Source: Pseudomonadota bacterium
GTDB taxonomy: Bacteria; Pseudomonadota; Gammaproteobacteria; Burkholderiales; Burkholderiaceae_C
Assembly: GCA_023390985.1 (NCBI GenBank)
Contig: JAEWBU010000134.1
Location: 1 to 38,039 of the forward strand
DNA length: 38,039 nt
Direction of reading: 5' to 3'
In this document: positions 7,619 through 13,960 of the stretch, one piece after another
Layout: every line of letters starts with the position of its first letter
Position numbering within the stretch: position 1 is the first letter of the stretch
Translations under genes and position numbers: made by a program
Notes under the pieces: model-generated
What the model was told of the DNA's origin: nothing
Seen by the model: only the letters and a program-made list of their open reading frames with translations
The model's database searches: none

Positions 7619-7801
7619 GTGAACTCCCTGAGCGTTCAGGTCCACGTTGTAGAAAAAGGCCGAGCTCCATGGGCCTCCTGCGGCCCGGCATCCGCAACCG
7701 AGTGTTGGACGCGGATACGCCGTCGCGTTCAGGAGCCGCGCGGATCGTCGCGGCGGGTCGGGCGATGCAGGGCGCCAGTTACGCCTTGGCACCGGAGCGG
7801 G

Positions 7802-8641
7802 TCACTCGACCTTGAGGCTGCTCAGCAGGGGATCCCCGTCGGGGTAGCGCAGGTCCAGCGACCGCAAGGTGTCGCGCAGCGCGAGCGCGATCATGAGGTT
7901 GCGGTGCGTCTTGGAATCCGCCGGGACGACGGTCCAGGGCGCCCACGCGGTCGAGGTGGCGGCCAGCAGCTGTTCGTACGCGAGCTGGTAGGCGTCCCAT
8001 TGCTTGCGCACGTCGAGGTCGCCGCGCTGGAATTTCCAGCGCTTGTGCGGGTCGTCGATGCGGGCCTGCAGGCGCTCGCGCTGCTCGTCGCGCGAGATGT
8101 GCAGCATGAACTTGAGCACGACGGTGCCGGTCTGCGCCAGCAGGCGCTCGAAGTCGTTGATGTGGGCGTAGCGGCGCTCCTTCTCCTTGGCCGTGATCGC
8201 GCCGGACACCACGGGCACCAGCACGTCCTCGTAGTGGCTGCGGTTGAAGCAGACGATCTCGCCGGCGCCCGGGACCTCGTGGTGGATGCGCCAGAGGAAG
8301 TCGTGCGCGCGTTCCACCGGGCTCGGCGCCTGCCACGCGACCGTGCGCACCCCGATCGGACTCATCCGCCCGAGCACCGCGCGCAAGGTGCCGTCCTTGC
8401 CGCTGGTGTCCAGCCCCTGCAGCACGAGCAGCAGCTTGTGGCGGCGGTCCGCGTAGAAGAGGTTCTGCAGTGCGTCCAGCTCCAGCGCGAGCTCGTCGAC
8501 GCGGGCGCGATCGGCAGCCTTGTCGCCCGAGGAGAAAGGCTTGTCGCCCGGGTCCAGCGCGGCGAGGGAGAAGCGCTCGACGGGCGCCTCGATGCGCCAG
8601 CGCGCCCACGGATCCTGGCCCTTCTTGTTCTTGCCTGCCAT
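7802..8641 (-). CDS. ppk2: PPK2-family polyphosphate kinase / polyphosphate:nucleotide phosphotransferase
   Basis: A 279-residue single-domain PPK2 protein. These enzymes transfer phosphate between inorganic polyphosphate and nucleotides in the cytosol. The Walker A loop GLDTSGKDG is at 76-84, and a Walker B-like region with NRSHYEDVLVPVV follows at about 133-146. The lid region contains RIDDPHKRWKFQRGDLDVRKQWD, and the C-terminal part includes WTVVPADSKTHRNLMIA. Length and sequence fit the short PPK2 type annotated as polyphosphate:nucleotide phosphotransferase; whether it acts on AMP, ADP or GDP cannot be read. The start MAGKNKKGQDPW at 8641 is chosen over longer in-frame extensions that lack family similarity. 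The DUF2277 gene starts divergently 46 bases away. Confidence 0.9.
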   Translation of the reverse strand: MAGKNKKGQDPWARWRIEAPVERFSLAALDPGDKPFSSGDKAADRARVDELALELDALQNLFYADRRHKLLLVLQGLDTSGKDGTLRAVLGRMSPIGVRTVAWQAPSPVERAHDFLWRIHHEVPGAGEIVCFNRSHYEDVLVPVVSGAITAKEKERRYAHINDFERLLAQTGTVVLKFMLHISRDEQRERLQARIDDPHKRWKFQRGDLDVRKQWDAYQLAYEQLLAATSTAWAPWTVVPADSKTHRNLMIALALRDTLRSLDLRYPDGDPLLSSLKVE

Positions 8642-8687
8642 CGGCCCAGTGTAGGGCGGCCTCGGGCGCCTGCGTACCATGGCGACC

Positions 8688-8960
8688 ATGTGCCGGAACA
8701 TCAAGACCCTCTTCAATTTCGAGCCGCCGGCGACGGAACTCGAGATCCGCGATGCATCGCTGCAGTTCGTCCGCAAGCTCAGCGGCTTCAATGTCCCCTC
8801 GAAGGCGAATGAGGAAGCTTTCGAACGCGCGGTCGAGGAGGTCGCGGCAACGGCGCGGACGTTGATCCGCTCGCTGGTGACGAGCGCCGAGCCCCGGACC
8901 CGCGAGGCGGAAGCGGCCAAGGCCCGCGAGCGTGCCATCGCCCGCTTCGGCGCGAGGTGA
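8688..8960 (+). CDS. DUF2277 domain protein
   Basis: A 90-residue protein beginning MCRNIKTLFNFEPPATELEI, the signature start of the DUF2277 family, followed by LQFVRKLSGFNVPSKANEEAFERAVEEVA. The family is small, soluble and mostly helical, with no established function. The ATG at 8688 is preferred over the ATG at 8679 because family members begin MCRNIK. Another small gene begins 3 bases after its stop, so the two are probably co-translated. Confidence 0.88.
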   Translation: MCRNIKTLFNFEPPATELEIRDASLQFVRKLSGFNVPSKANEEAFERAVEEVAATARTLIRSLVTSAEPRTREAEAAKARERAIARFGAR

Positions 8961-8963
8961 GCG

Positions 8964-9272
8964 ATGGACGATCCGAACCAGATCGAAGTGCCGCCTTCGT
9001 TCACCGCGCTGTTCACCTCGCCGGCCGGCCGGCTGACCGAGACCATGTCGGTGGTGCGCGAGCGCTACGAGCTGTGCGAAGACCTCGCCCAGATGCTGAC
9101 CGAGCAGGCATCCACCATGCAGTTCAGGACCGGCGCGCCGGAGGTCGAGCTGCTCAAGACCATCCGGATCGGGCTCTCCGAAGCGGAGGGGCCTGTTACG
9201 CCGGCCGAGGCTCAGTGGGTGGTGATCCGTCTCGCGGAGCTCCTCACCTGGGAAGCCCCCGCGCCGGACTGA
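8964..9272 (+). CDS. Small uncharacterised protein downstream of DUF2277
   Basis: A 102-residue acidic, helical soluble protein that I do not recognise. It has no signal peptide or membrane segment. The ATG follows the upstream stop by three bases, with a GGTGAG ribosome site inside the end of the DUF2277 gene, which indicates coupled expression. Its stop (9270-9272) abuts the stop of the convergent alpha/beta hydrolase gene. Codon use looks normal for the region, which supports a real gene. Confidence 0.65.
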   Translation: MDDPNQIEVPPSFTALFTSPAGRLTETMSVVRERYELCEDLAQMLTEQASTMQFRTGAPEVELLKTIRIGLSEAEGPVTPAEAQWVVIRLAELLTWEAPAPD

Positions 9273-10331
9273 TCACTTAGCCGCCGGCCCGTTCAGCACC
9301 TCGGCGAGCTGGGCCTTGTACCACCTCGCGTTGCCGGTGGTGCCGTGGCCCGCGGTGTCCGCGCTCGCCGGGATGAGATAGAGCTTCCCGTTCTTCACGC
9401 GCTTCATCTCGGCTTCCATCACGCCGGTCTCGGGCGGGTTGCGCTCGTCGTCCGCCGCGTTGATCGCCAGCACGGTGGCCTTGATGCGATCCAGGCCCGG
9501 CGACGGGTTGTAGTCGCCGGACGAGGACCACTGGTAGAGCGTGTCGTTGGCATCCGCGCGGAAGGGCGCCTTCATGCGCGCATCCAGCAGCGCGTCGGCC
9601 TTCTCGCGCGTGGGCGCGGCCTTGGCCAGCGCCTGGTTGCCGCCGCTCGTGCCGAAGCCGTAGAAGACCGAGGCGAACTGGGCGGAGCGGGGCTGCTTCG
9701 TGTAGTTGCCGCCGTTCCACTCCGGGTCCTGCGTGATCGAGTCGATGATCAGCCTGCGCATGATCCAGTTGCGGCTGGACATCGCGCTGGGCTGGCTGGC
9801 CATGGGCACCATCACGTCCATCGCGTCGGGGTACTTCACGCCCCAGATCCAGGTGTGCATGCCGCCCATGCTGTTGCCCATCACCAGGCGCAGGTGCCTG
9901 ATGCCCAGGCCTTCGGTGACGAGGCGGTACTGCGCTTCGACCATGTCGTCGTAGTCGTACTTCGGAAACTTCGCGCGCAGGCCGTCCGAAGGCTTGCTGG
10001 ACTGCCCGTGGCCGATGCCGTCGGGAATGATGATGTGGTAGCGGCTCGCGTCCAGCGGCTGGCCCGGCCCGAAGAGCTCGCCCGCGAAACCGGGCGTGAG
10101 CATGGATTGCGCGGAACCCGTCGTGCCGTGCAGCACGAGGACCGGGATGCCCGTGGGCGCGCCGACGGTGACGTAGTGGAGGCGCAGTTCGGGCAGCACT
10201 TCGCCCGAGCGGAAGCGGAAGTCCTTGAGGGTGAAGACGCCGTCCCTGGGCGCCGGATAGTCCGCCGCGAGGGCCGACAGGGACAGGGCACAGAAGGCCA
10301 GTGCGGCCAGGAAGCTTCTCGCGACGCGCAT
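9273..10331 (-). CDS. Exported alpha/beta hydrolase, homoserine-acetyltransferase-like fold
   Basis: A 352-residue alpha/beta hydrolase with a Sec signal peptide (hydrophobic core LAALAFCALSLSA; cleavage near Ala22-Ala23), so it is probably periplasmic. The catalytic triad is visible: nucleophile Ser154 in GNSMGG, Asp in AINAADDERNPPE, and His in DTAGHGTTG. Sequence blocks such as LHGTTGSAQSML, DGIGHGQSSKPSDG and WGVKYPDAMDVMVPMA resemble the MetX-like subgroup, but export argues against a role in methionine synthesis. A hydrolytic role on an ester or lactone is inferred. The ATG at 10331 has a good GGGAG site upstream. It probably forms a single-gene unit. Confidence 0.85.
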   Translation of the reverse strand: MRVARSFLAALAFCALSLSALAADYPAPRDGVFTLKDFRFRSGEVLPELRLHYVTVGAPTGIPVLVLHGTTGSAQSMLTPGFAGELFGPGQPLDASRYHIIIPDGIGHGQSSKPSDGLRAKFPKYDYDDMVEAQYRLVTEGLGIRHLRLVMGNSMGGMHTWIWGVKYPDAMDVMVPMASQPSAMSSRNWIMRRLIIDSITQDPEWNGGNYTKQPRSAQFASVFYGFGTSGGNQALAKAAPTREKADALLDARMKAPFRADANDTLYQWSSSGDYNPSPGLDRIKATVLAINAADDERNPPETGVMEAEMKRVKNGKLYLIPASADTAGHGTTGNARWYKAQLAEVLNGPAAK

Positions 10332-10422
10332 GCATGTCTCCCGTGATCGTGACGTTGGCAAGCTAACGTGCGGGCCGCGGCCGCGCAAGGGGGCTTGCGC
10401 GGGTCCGCCTAGACTCGCGCGC

Positions 10423-10764
10423 ATGAAGTTCCTGCGCTCCAGCTCATCCGCTGCCGCCGCGATGGTCCTGGTGCACGCCTCCTCGATCGCCCAGCCCGCA
10501 ACCCCTCCCGCGACTTCCTTCGAGGTCGCCTACCGCGCGTGGGACGTGGTGACGGAGCTCGCCCGCGACAACGGCGACCCGGGCATCAGCGGCGAGTGCG
10601 GCAAGACCTTCCGGCCGTTCGTGATCCCGGGCCTGCGCCGGCAGACCAAACCGGAGGAGGACGTGTCCGCCGCCGCGTGCGTCAAAGCCGCCCGGGCCGC
10701 CTGCGCGAACACCGGCTTGCGAAGGTCCGTGGAGACCGCGAAGAAGTGCGGGGAGTTCAGGTAG
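10423..10764 (+). CDS. Small exported Cys-containing protein
   Basis: A 113-residue protein with an N-terminal signal peptide (likely cleavage after Ala23, SIA-QP). The mature part has four cysteines (59, 86, 94 and 109), which could form two disulfides in the periplasm. I do not recognise the family. It starts 91 bases from the divergent hydrolase gene and ends 15 bases before the convergent GntR gene. The function is unknown. Confidence 0.6.
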   Translation: MKFLRSSSSAAAAMVLVHASSIAQPATPPATSFEVAYRAWDVVTELARDNGDPGISGECGKTFRPFVIPGLRRQTKPEEDVSAAACVKAARAACANTGLRRSVETAKKCGEFR

Positions 10765-10767
10765 GCG

Positions 10768-10794
10768 CTGCCGCGGGCCTCAGGGCCGCAGCAG
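10768..10794. terminator. Imperfect GC-rich hairpin at convergent gene ends
   Basis: The arms around a TCAG loop (10780-10783) pair as 4 + 2 + 4 base pairs with one bulge and one C-A mismatch. It lies between the stop at 10764 and the end of the GntR gene, whose stop codon is in the loop. There is no T-tract on either strand, so intrinsic termination is doubtful. Confidence 0.3.
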
Positions 10795-11451
10795 GTTGCG
10801 CTGCACCCGCAGCAGGTGCTCGGTGGCGACGGCGCGCGCCTCGTGCACGTCGCGGCGCTTGAGGGCCTGCACCAGCTGGCGATGCTCGGCCTGGTACTGC
10901 AACCGGCGCTCGGGGGTAACGCTGCGCTTCTTCAGCACGCCCCACTCGCCCTGGTTGCGCACCTGGTTCATCAGCTGGAACACGTTGGACACGAAGCTGT
11001 TGTGGGCGGCCACGGCGATCGTCTCGTGCAGCATGCCGTCCCAGTGCTCGAACTCCTCGAGCGTGGTCGCGGCCTCCGCCCGGTCGCAGCAGGCATCCAT
11101 CTGCTCGAAGTCCGCCGCGGTGGCGTTGCCGATCACCATCTCCAGGATCGCCGGCTCCAGCGACAGCCGCGCCTCCATCAGCTCGGCCGGGCTGGTCTGG
11201 CGCACCGGGTCGGCGGCCGCCATGCCGTTCACCACCGTGCCGGCCTGCTCCGTCACGTAAGTGCCGCTGCCCACGGTCTGGCTGATGGCGCCGAGTTCCT
11301 TCAGCTCCTGCAGCACGCGGCGCACGCTGGTGCGGCTGATGCCGAACTGGTCGCACAGCGCCCGCTCGGTCGGCAGGCGGTCGCCGGCCTGCCAGCGGTT
11401 GGCGCGCAGGCTGGCGAGGATGTAGTCGCGCAAGCCCGATGCGGTGTTCAA
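10780..11451 (-). CDS. GntR-family (FadR/FCD subfamily) transcriptional regulator
   Basis: A 223-residue repressor-type regulator. The N-terminal winged helix (about residues 5-70) has the GntR signature AGDRLPTERALCDQFGISRT and SVRRVLQELKELGAI, then GSGTYV. The C-terminal part is an all-helical FCD ligand-binding domain with EARLSLEP, HWDGMLHETIAVAAHN and a final EHRQLVQALKRRD; its His and Asp residues would bind a metal and an organic acid. No ATG is available in the right place. The TTG at 11451 is chosen because AAGGAGG lies eight bases upstream; another TTG at 11478 lacks this. It is divergent from the hydrolase/Mo-hydroxylase gene set and very probably controls it. Confidence 0.87.
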   Translation of the reverse strand: MNTASGLRDYILASLRANRWQAGDRLPTERALCDQFGISRTSVRRVLQELKELGAISQTVGSGTYVTEQAGTVVNGMAAADPVRQTSPAELMEARLSLEPAILEMVIGNATAADFEQMDACCDRAEAATTLEEFEHWDGMLHETIAVAAHNSFVSNVFQLMNQVRNQGEWGVLKKRSVTPERRLQYQAEHRQLVQALKRRDVHEARAVATEHLLRVQRNLLRP

Positions 11452-11464
11452 CGGTGTTCCCTCC

Positions 11465-11488
11465 TTGGTTTGAACCAAATCATACCAA
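11465..11488. promoter_or_regulatory. GntR operator candidate and gntR promoter element
   Basis: On the minus strand 11488-11472 reads TTGGTATGATTTGGTTC, the same TTGGT-N7-TTGGTTC pattern as at 11560-11576. It embeds a TATGAT -10-like hexamer for the leftward regulator gene. Overlapping it is a near-palindrome TTGGTTTGAACCAA (11465-11478). Binding here would autoregulate the regulator gene. Confidence 0.55.
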
Positions 11489-11520
11489 TTCGGCCTGGCA
11501 GCAATTCCCCAGCGACCCGC

Positions 11521-11548
11521 TTGACGGCGGCAGCTATCGGCCTATCAT
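11521..11548 (+). promoter_or_regulatory. Sigma70-type promoter for the FAH/Mo-hydroxylase genes
   Basis: TTGACG (11521-11526) and TATCAT (11543-11548) are separated by 16 bases. Transcription would start near 11555, just before the operator candidate at 11560. The gene start is at 11616. Confidence 0.5.
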
Positions 11549-11559
11549 CGCAGACCGTT

Positions 11560-11590
11560 TTGGTTGTTATTGGTTCGGCGTCAAGACCAA
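11560..11590 (+). promoter_or_regulatory. GntR operator candidate for the catabolic genes
   Basis: TTGGTTGTTATTGGTTC (11560-11576) repeats the 17-bp pattern found in mirror orientation at 11472-11488. A further inverted half-site GACCAA lies at 11585-11590. It is located just downstream of the predicted promoter, a position suited to repression. Confidence 0.55.
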
Positions 11591-11615
11591 TTGACGCGAA
11601 CGCTTTGGAGCTTCG

Positions 11616-12488
11616 ATGCGCATCGCTACTTTCGTCGCCGGCGGCCGCCGGCAAGTGGGCCAGGTTTCGGCCGATGGCCGGCTGGTCACGCCTTTCAAGC
11701 TGTCCCCCGAAGCCGCCCAGCGTGGCGCTCAGGCCCTGGTCGAAGCGGCCGTCCGTGGCGAGCCGCTGCCCGCGCTGGAATCCGCCGGCGTGCCCGTCGC
11801 CTCCGTGAAGCTGGAAGCGCCCATCCCGCTGCCGCGCCGCAACGTCTGGTGCGTGGGCCGCAACTACCACGCCCATGCCAAGGAGCTGGCCACGTCCGTG
11901 TTCAAGGACAACGCGGCCAACGTGCAGGAATGGCCGATCGTCTTCACCAAGGTGCCCGAGACCGTCAACGGCCCGTTCGACCCCGTCGCCCTGCCGGGCG
12001 CGGCGGTGTCCTCGCAGATCGACTACGAGGCCGAGCTGGTGGTCGTCATCGGCAAGGGCGGCAAGAACATCGCCAAGGCCGACGCGATGCGGCACATCTT
12101 CGGCTACACGATCTGTAACGACGTGACGGCCCGCGACGTGCAGATGCGCCACCAGCAATGGGACATGGGCAAGTCGTTCGACACCTTCTGCCCGATGGGA
12201 CCGTGGATCGTGACGGCCGACGAGATGGACGGCCGCAAGACCCACGTGCGCTGCTGGGTCAACGGCGAGCTGCGCCAGGACGCGCCCACCGAGAACATGA
12301 TCTTCGACATCCCGACGCTGATCGAGACCGTGTCGCGCGGCATCACGCTGCTGCCGGGTGACCTGATCGCCACCGGCACCGCCGCCGGCGTGGGCATGGG
12401 CTTCAAGCCGCCGCGCTATCTGGCCGCCGGCGACGTGGTCCGCATCGAGATCGACGGCATCGGCTCGATCGAGAACAGGTTCGCCTGA
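11616..12488 (+). CDS. Fumarylacetoacetate hydrolase-family protein
   Basis: A 290-residue FAH-family enzyme. The family cleaves C-C bonds in beta-diketone acids or decarboxylates and isomerises keto acids in aromatic catabolism. Visible features are a small N-terminal domain (1-70), the domain start VWCVGRNYHAHAKE, metal ligands Glu138 and Glu140 (DYEAEL) and Asp169 (NDVTARD), KSFDTFCPMGPWIV, and the C-terminal GDLIATGTAAGVGMGF. TTTGGAG lies a few bases before the ATG. It is the first gene of the GntR-controlled set and is followed 37 bases later by a Bug receptor. The ring-cleavage or keto-acid substrate is unknown; maleylpyruvate/acylpyruvate-type activity is possible. Confidence 0.9.
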   Translation: MRIATFVAGGRRQVGQVSADGRLVTPFKLSPEAAQRGAQALVEAAVRGEPLPALESAGVPVASVKLEAPIPLPRRNVWCVGRNYHAHAKELATSVFKDNAANVQEWPIVFTKVPETVNGPFDPVALPGAAVSSQIDYEAELVVVIGKGGKNIAKADAMRHIFGYTICNDVTARDVQMRHQQWDMGKSFDTFCPMGPWIVTADEMDGRKTHVRCWVNGELRQDAPTENMIFDIPTLIETVSRGITLLPGDLIATGTAAGVGMGFKPPRYLAAGDVVRIEIDGIGSIENRFA

Positions 12489-12525
12489 CAACCGACGACG
12501 AAAACGCGAAAACAAGGAGACAACG

Positions 12526-13494
12526 ATGACCCTCGCCCGCCGCCCCGTCCTGCGCCTGCTGGCCGCAGCCGCCGCCCTGGCCGTCGCCACCGGCGCGTTC
12601 GCCCAGAGCGACTATCCCAACCGGCCAGTGAAGGTCATCGTGCCGTTCGCCGCCGGCGGCCCGGCCGACAACTACGCGCGCTTCATCGCGCAGCGCCTGG
12701 GTGACTCGCTCAAGCAGCCGTTCGTGGTGGACAACAAGCCGGGCGCGGGCTCGGTCATCGGCACCGACCTCGTGGCCAAGTCGCCGGCCGACGGCTACAC
12801 GCTGCTGCTGATGTCCAACACGCACACGGTGAACGAGACGCTGATCCCGAACAAGCCGTTCAGGCTGATGTCGGACTTCGTCGGCGTCGCGCCGATCAAC
12901 TCGTCGGACCTGCTGCTGGTGGTCCACCCCTCGGTGCAGGCCCGGACGCTGCCGGAGCTGATCGCGCTGGCCAAGTCCAGGCCGGGCAAGATGAACTACG
13001 CGTCCTCCGGCAACGGAACGCCGTACCACATGGCCGGCGAGCTGTTCAAGCACCTGGCCGGCGTGGATATCGTGCACGTGCCCTACAAGGGCAGCTCGGG
13101 CGCCCGCACCGACGTGATGGGCGGCCAGGTCGACATGATGTTCGACGCGGTGACCACCATGGTGCCCGTGGCCAGGGAAGGCAAGGTGCGCGCGCTCGCC
13201 ACCACGGGCCTGACGCGCACCAGCGACCTGCCCACCGTGGCCGAGACCGTGCCGAACTACGAAGCCACCATCTGGCTCGGGCTGATGGCGCCCAAGGGCA
13301 CGCCGCAGGCCGTCGTGGACAAGCTCAACGCGGAAGTGCGCAAGATCGTCGCGCAGCCCGAGACCAAGGCCGCGTGGACGAAGCAGGGCGCGACGCCGAT
13401 GTCCATGAACCCGGCGGAGTTCGCCGACTACCTCAACAAGGACATCGCGAAGTGGGGCGCGATCGTGAAGGCGTCGGGCATCAAGCCGGAGTGA
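12526..13494 (+). CDS. Tripartite tricarboxylate receptor (Bug/TctC family)
   Basis: A 322-residue periplasmic binding protein. The signal peptide ends ATGAFA (cleavage after Ala26) and the mature start is QSDYPNRPVKVIVPFAAGGP. Other Bug blocks include VVDNKPGAGSVIG, DGYTLLL, VHVPYKGSSG and KVRALATTG. A strong AAGGAG site precedes the ATG. It is placed between the FAH-family gene and the molybdenum hydroxylase genes, so it probably captures the pathway substrate. No TctA/TctB partner is in the window. Confidence 0.93.
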   Translation: MTLARRPVLRLLAAAAALAVATGAFAQSDYPNRPVKVIVPFAAGGPADNYARFIAQRLGDSLKQPFVVDNKPGAGSVIGTDLVAKSPADGYTLLLMSNTHTVNETLIPNKPFRLMSDFVGVAPINSSDLLLVVHPSVQARTLPELIALAKSRPGKMNYASSGNGTPYHMAGELFKHLAGVDIVHVPYKGSSGARTDVMGGQVDMMFDAVTTMVPVAREGKVRALATTGLTRTSDLPTVAETVPNYEATIWLGLMAPKGTPQAVVDKLNAEVRKIVAQPETKAAWTKQGATPMSMNPAEFADYLNKDIAKWGAIVKASGIKPE

Positions 13495-13498
13495 CGGC

Positions 13499-13960
13499 GT
13501 GCCCGCCGAGTTCGCGTTCACGCTCAACGGGCAGGCGACCACGGTTCGCGCGGAGCCCACGCAGTCGCTGCTGGAGATCCTGCGCGACACCTGCGGCCTG
13601 AAGGCGACGCGCCTGGGTTGCGGCCTGGGCCAGTGCGGCGCCTGCACGGTGCTCGTGGACGGCGAGGCCCGGCACGCCTGCGACACCTCGATGGAGGCGG
13701 CGGCCGGGCGCGACGTCACCACGCTGGAAGGCCTGGGCACGCGGGCCGATCCGCATCCGTTGCAAACCGCGTTCGTGGAGGAGCAGGCGCTGCAATGCGG
13801 CTTCTGCACCACCGGGATGCTGATGTGCGGCGCGGCCCTGCTGCGGCGCGATCCGAAACCCGGCGAACAGGCGATCCGGGAGGCCCTGGACGGCAACCTG
13901 TGCCGCTGCGGCGTGCACAACCGCATCGTGCGCGCGGTGCAGAAGGTGGCCGGGGCATGA
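13499..13960 (+). CDS. [2Fe-2S] subunit of a molybdenum hydroxylase (NicA/IorA/CoxS type)
   Basis: A 153-residue iron-sulfur subunit of the xanthine dehydrogenase family. The N-terminal plant-type ferredoxin cluster uses Cys41, 46, 49 and 61 (CGLGQCGACTVLVDG). The C-terminal helical domain binds a second cluster through Cys100, 103, 135 and 137 (CGFCTTGM, CRCG). It carries electrons from the molybdenum site to an external acceptor. The GTG start at 13499 lies five bases after the Bug stop. The stop overlaps the next start as ATGA, so the two subunits are translationally coupled. No FAD subunit gene is present, which matches the two-subunit isoquinoline/nicotinate dehydrogenase layout rather than CO or xanthine dehydrogenase. 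Confidence 0.92.
   Translation: MPAEFAFTLNGQATTVRAEPTQSLLEILRDTCGLKATRLGCGLGQCGACTVLVDGEARHACDTSMEAAAGRDVTTLEGLGTRADPHPLQTAFVEEQALQCGFCTTGMLMCGAALLRRDPKPGEQAIREALDGNLCRCGVHNRIVRAVQKVAGA

Noticed and set aside
9273..10331. Homoserine O-acetyltransferase (metX)
   Set aside because: The fold is similar, but a clear Sec signal peptide and lone context argue for an exported hydrolase instead of a methionine biosynthesis enzyme.
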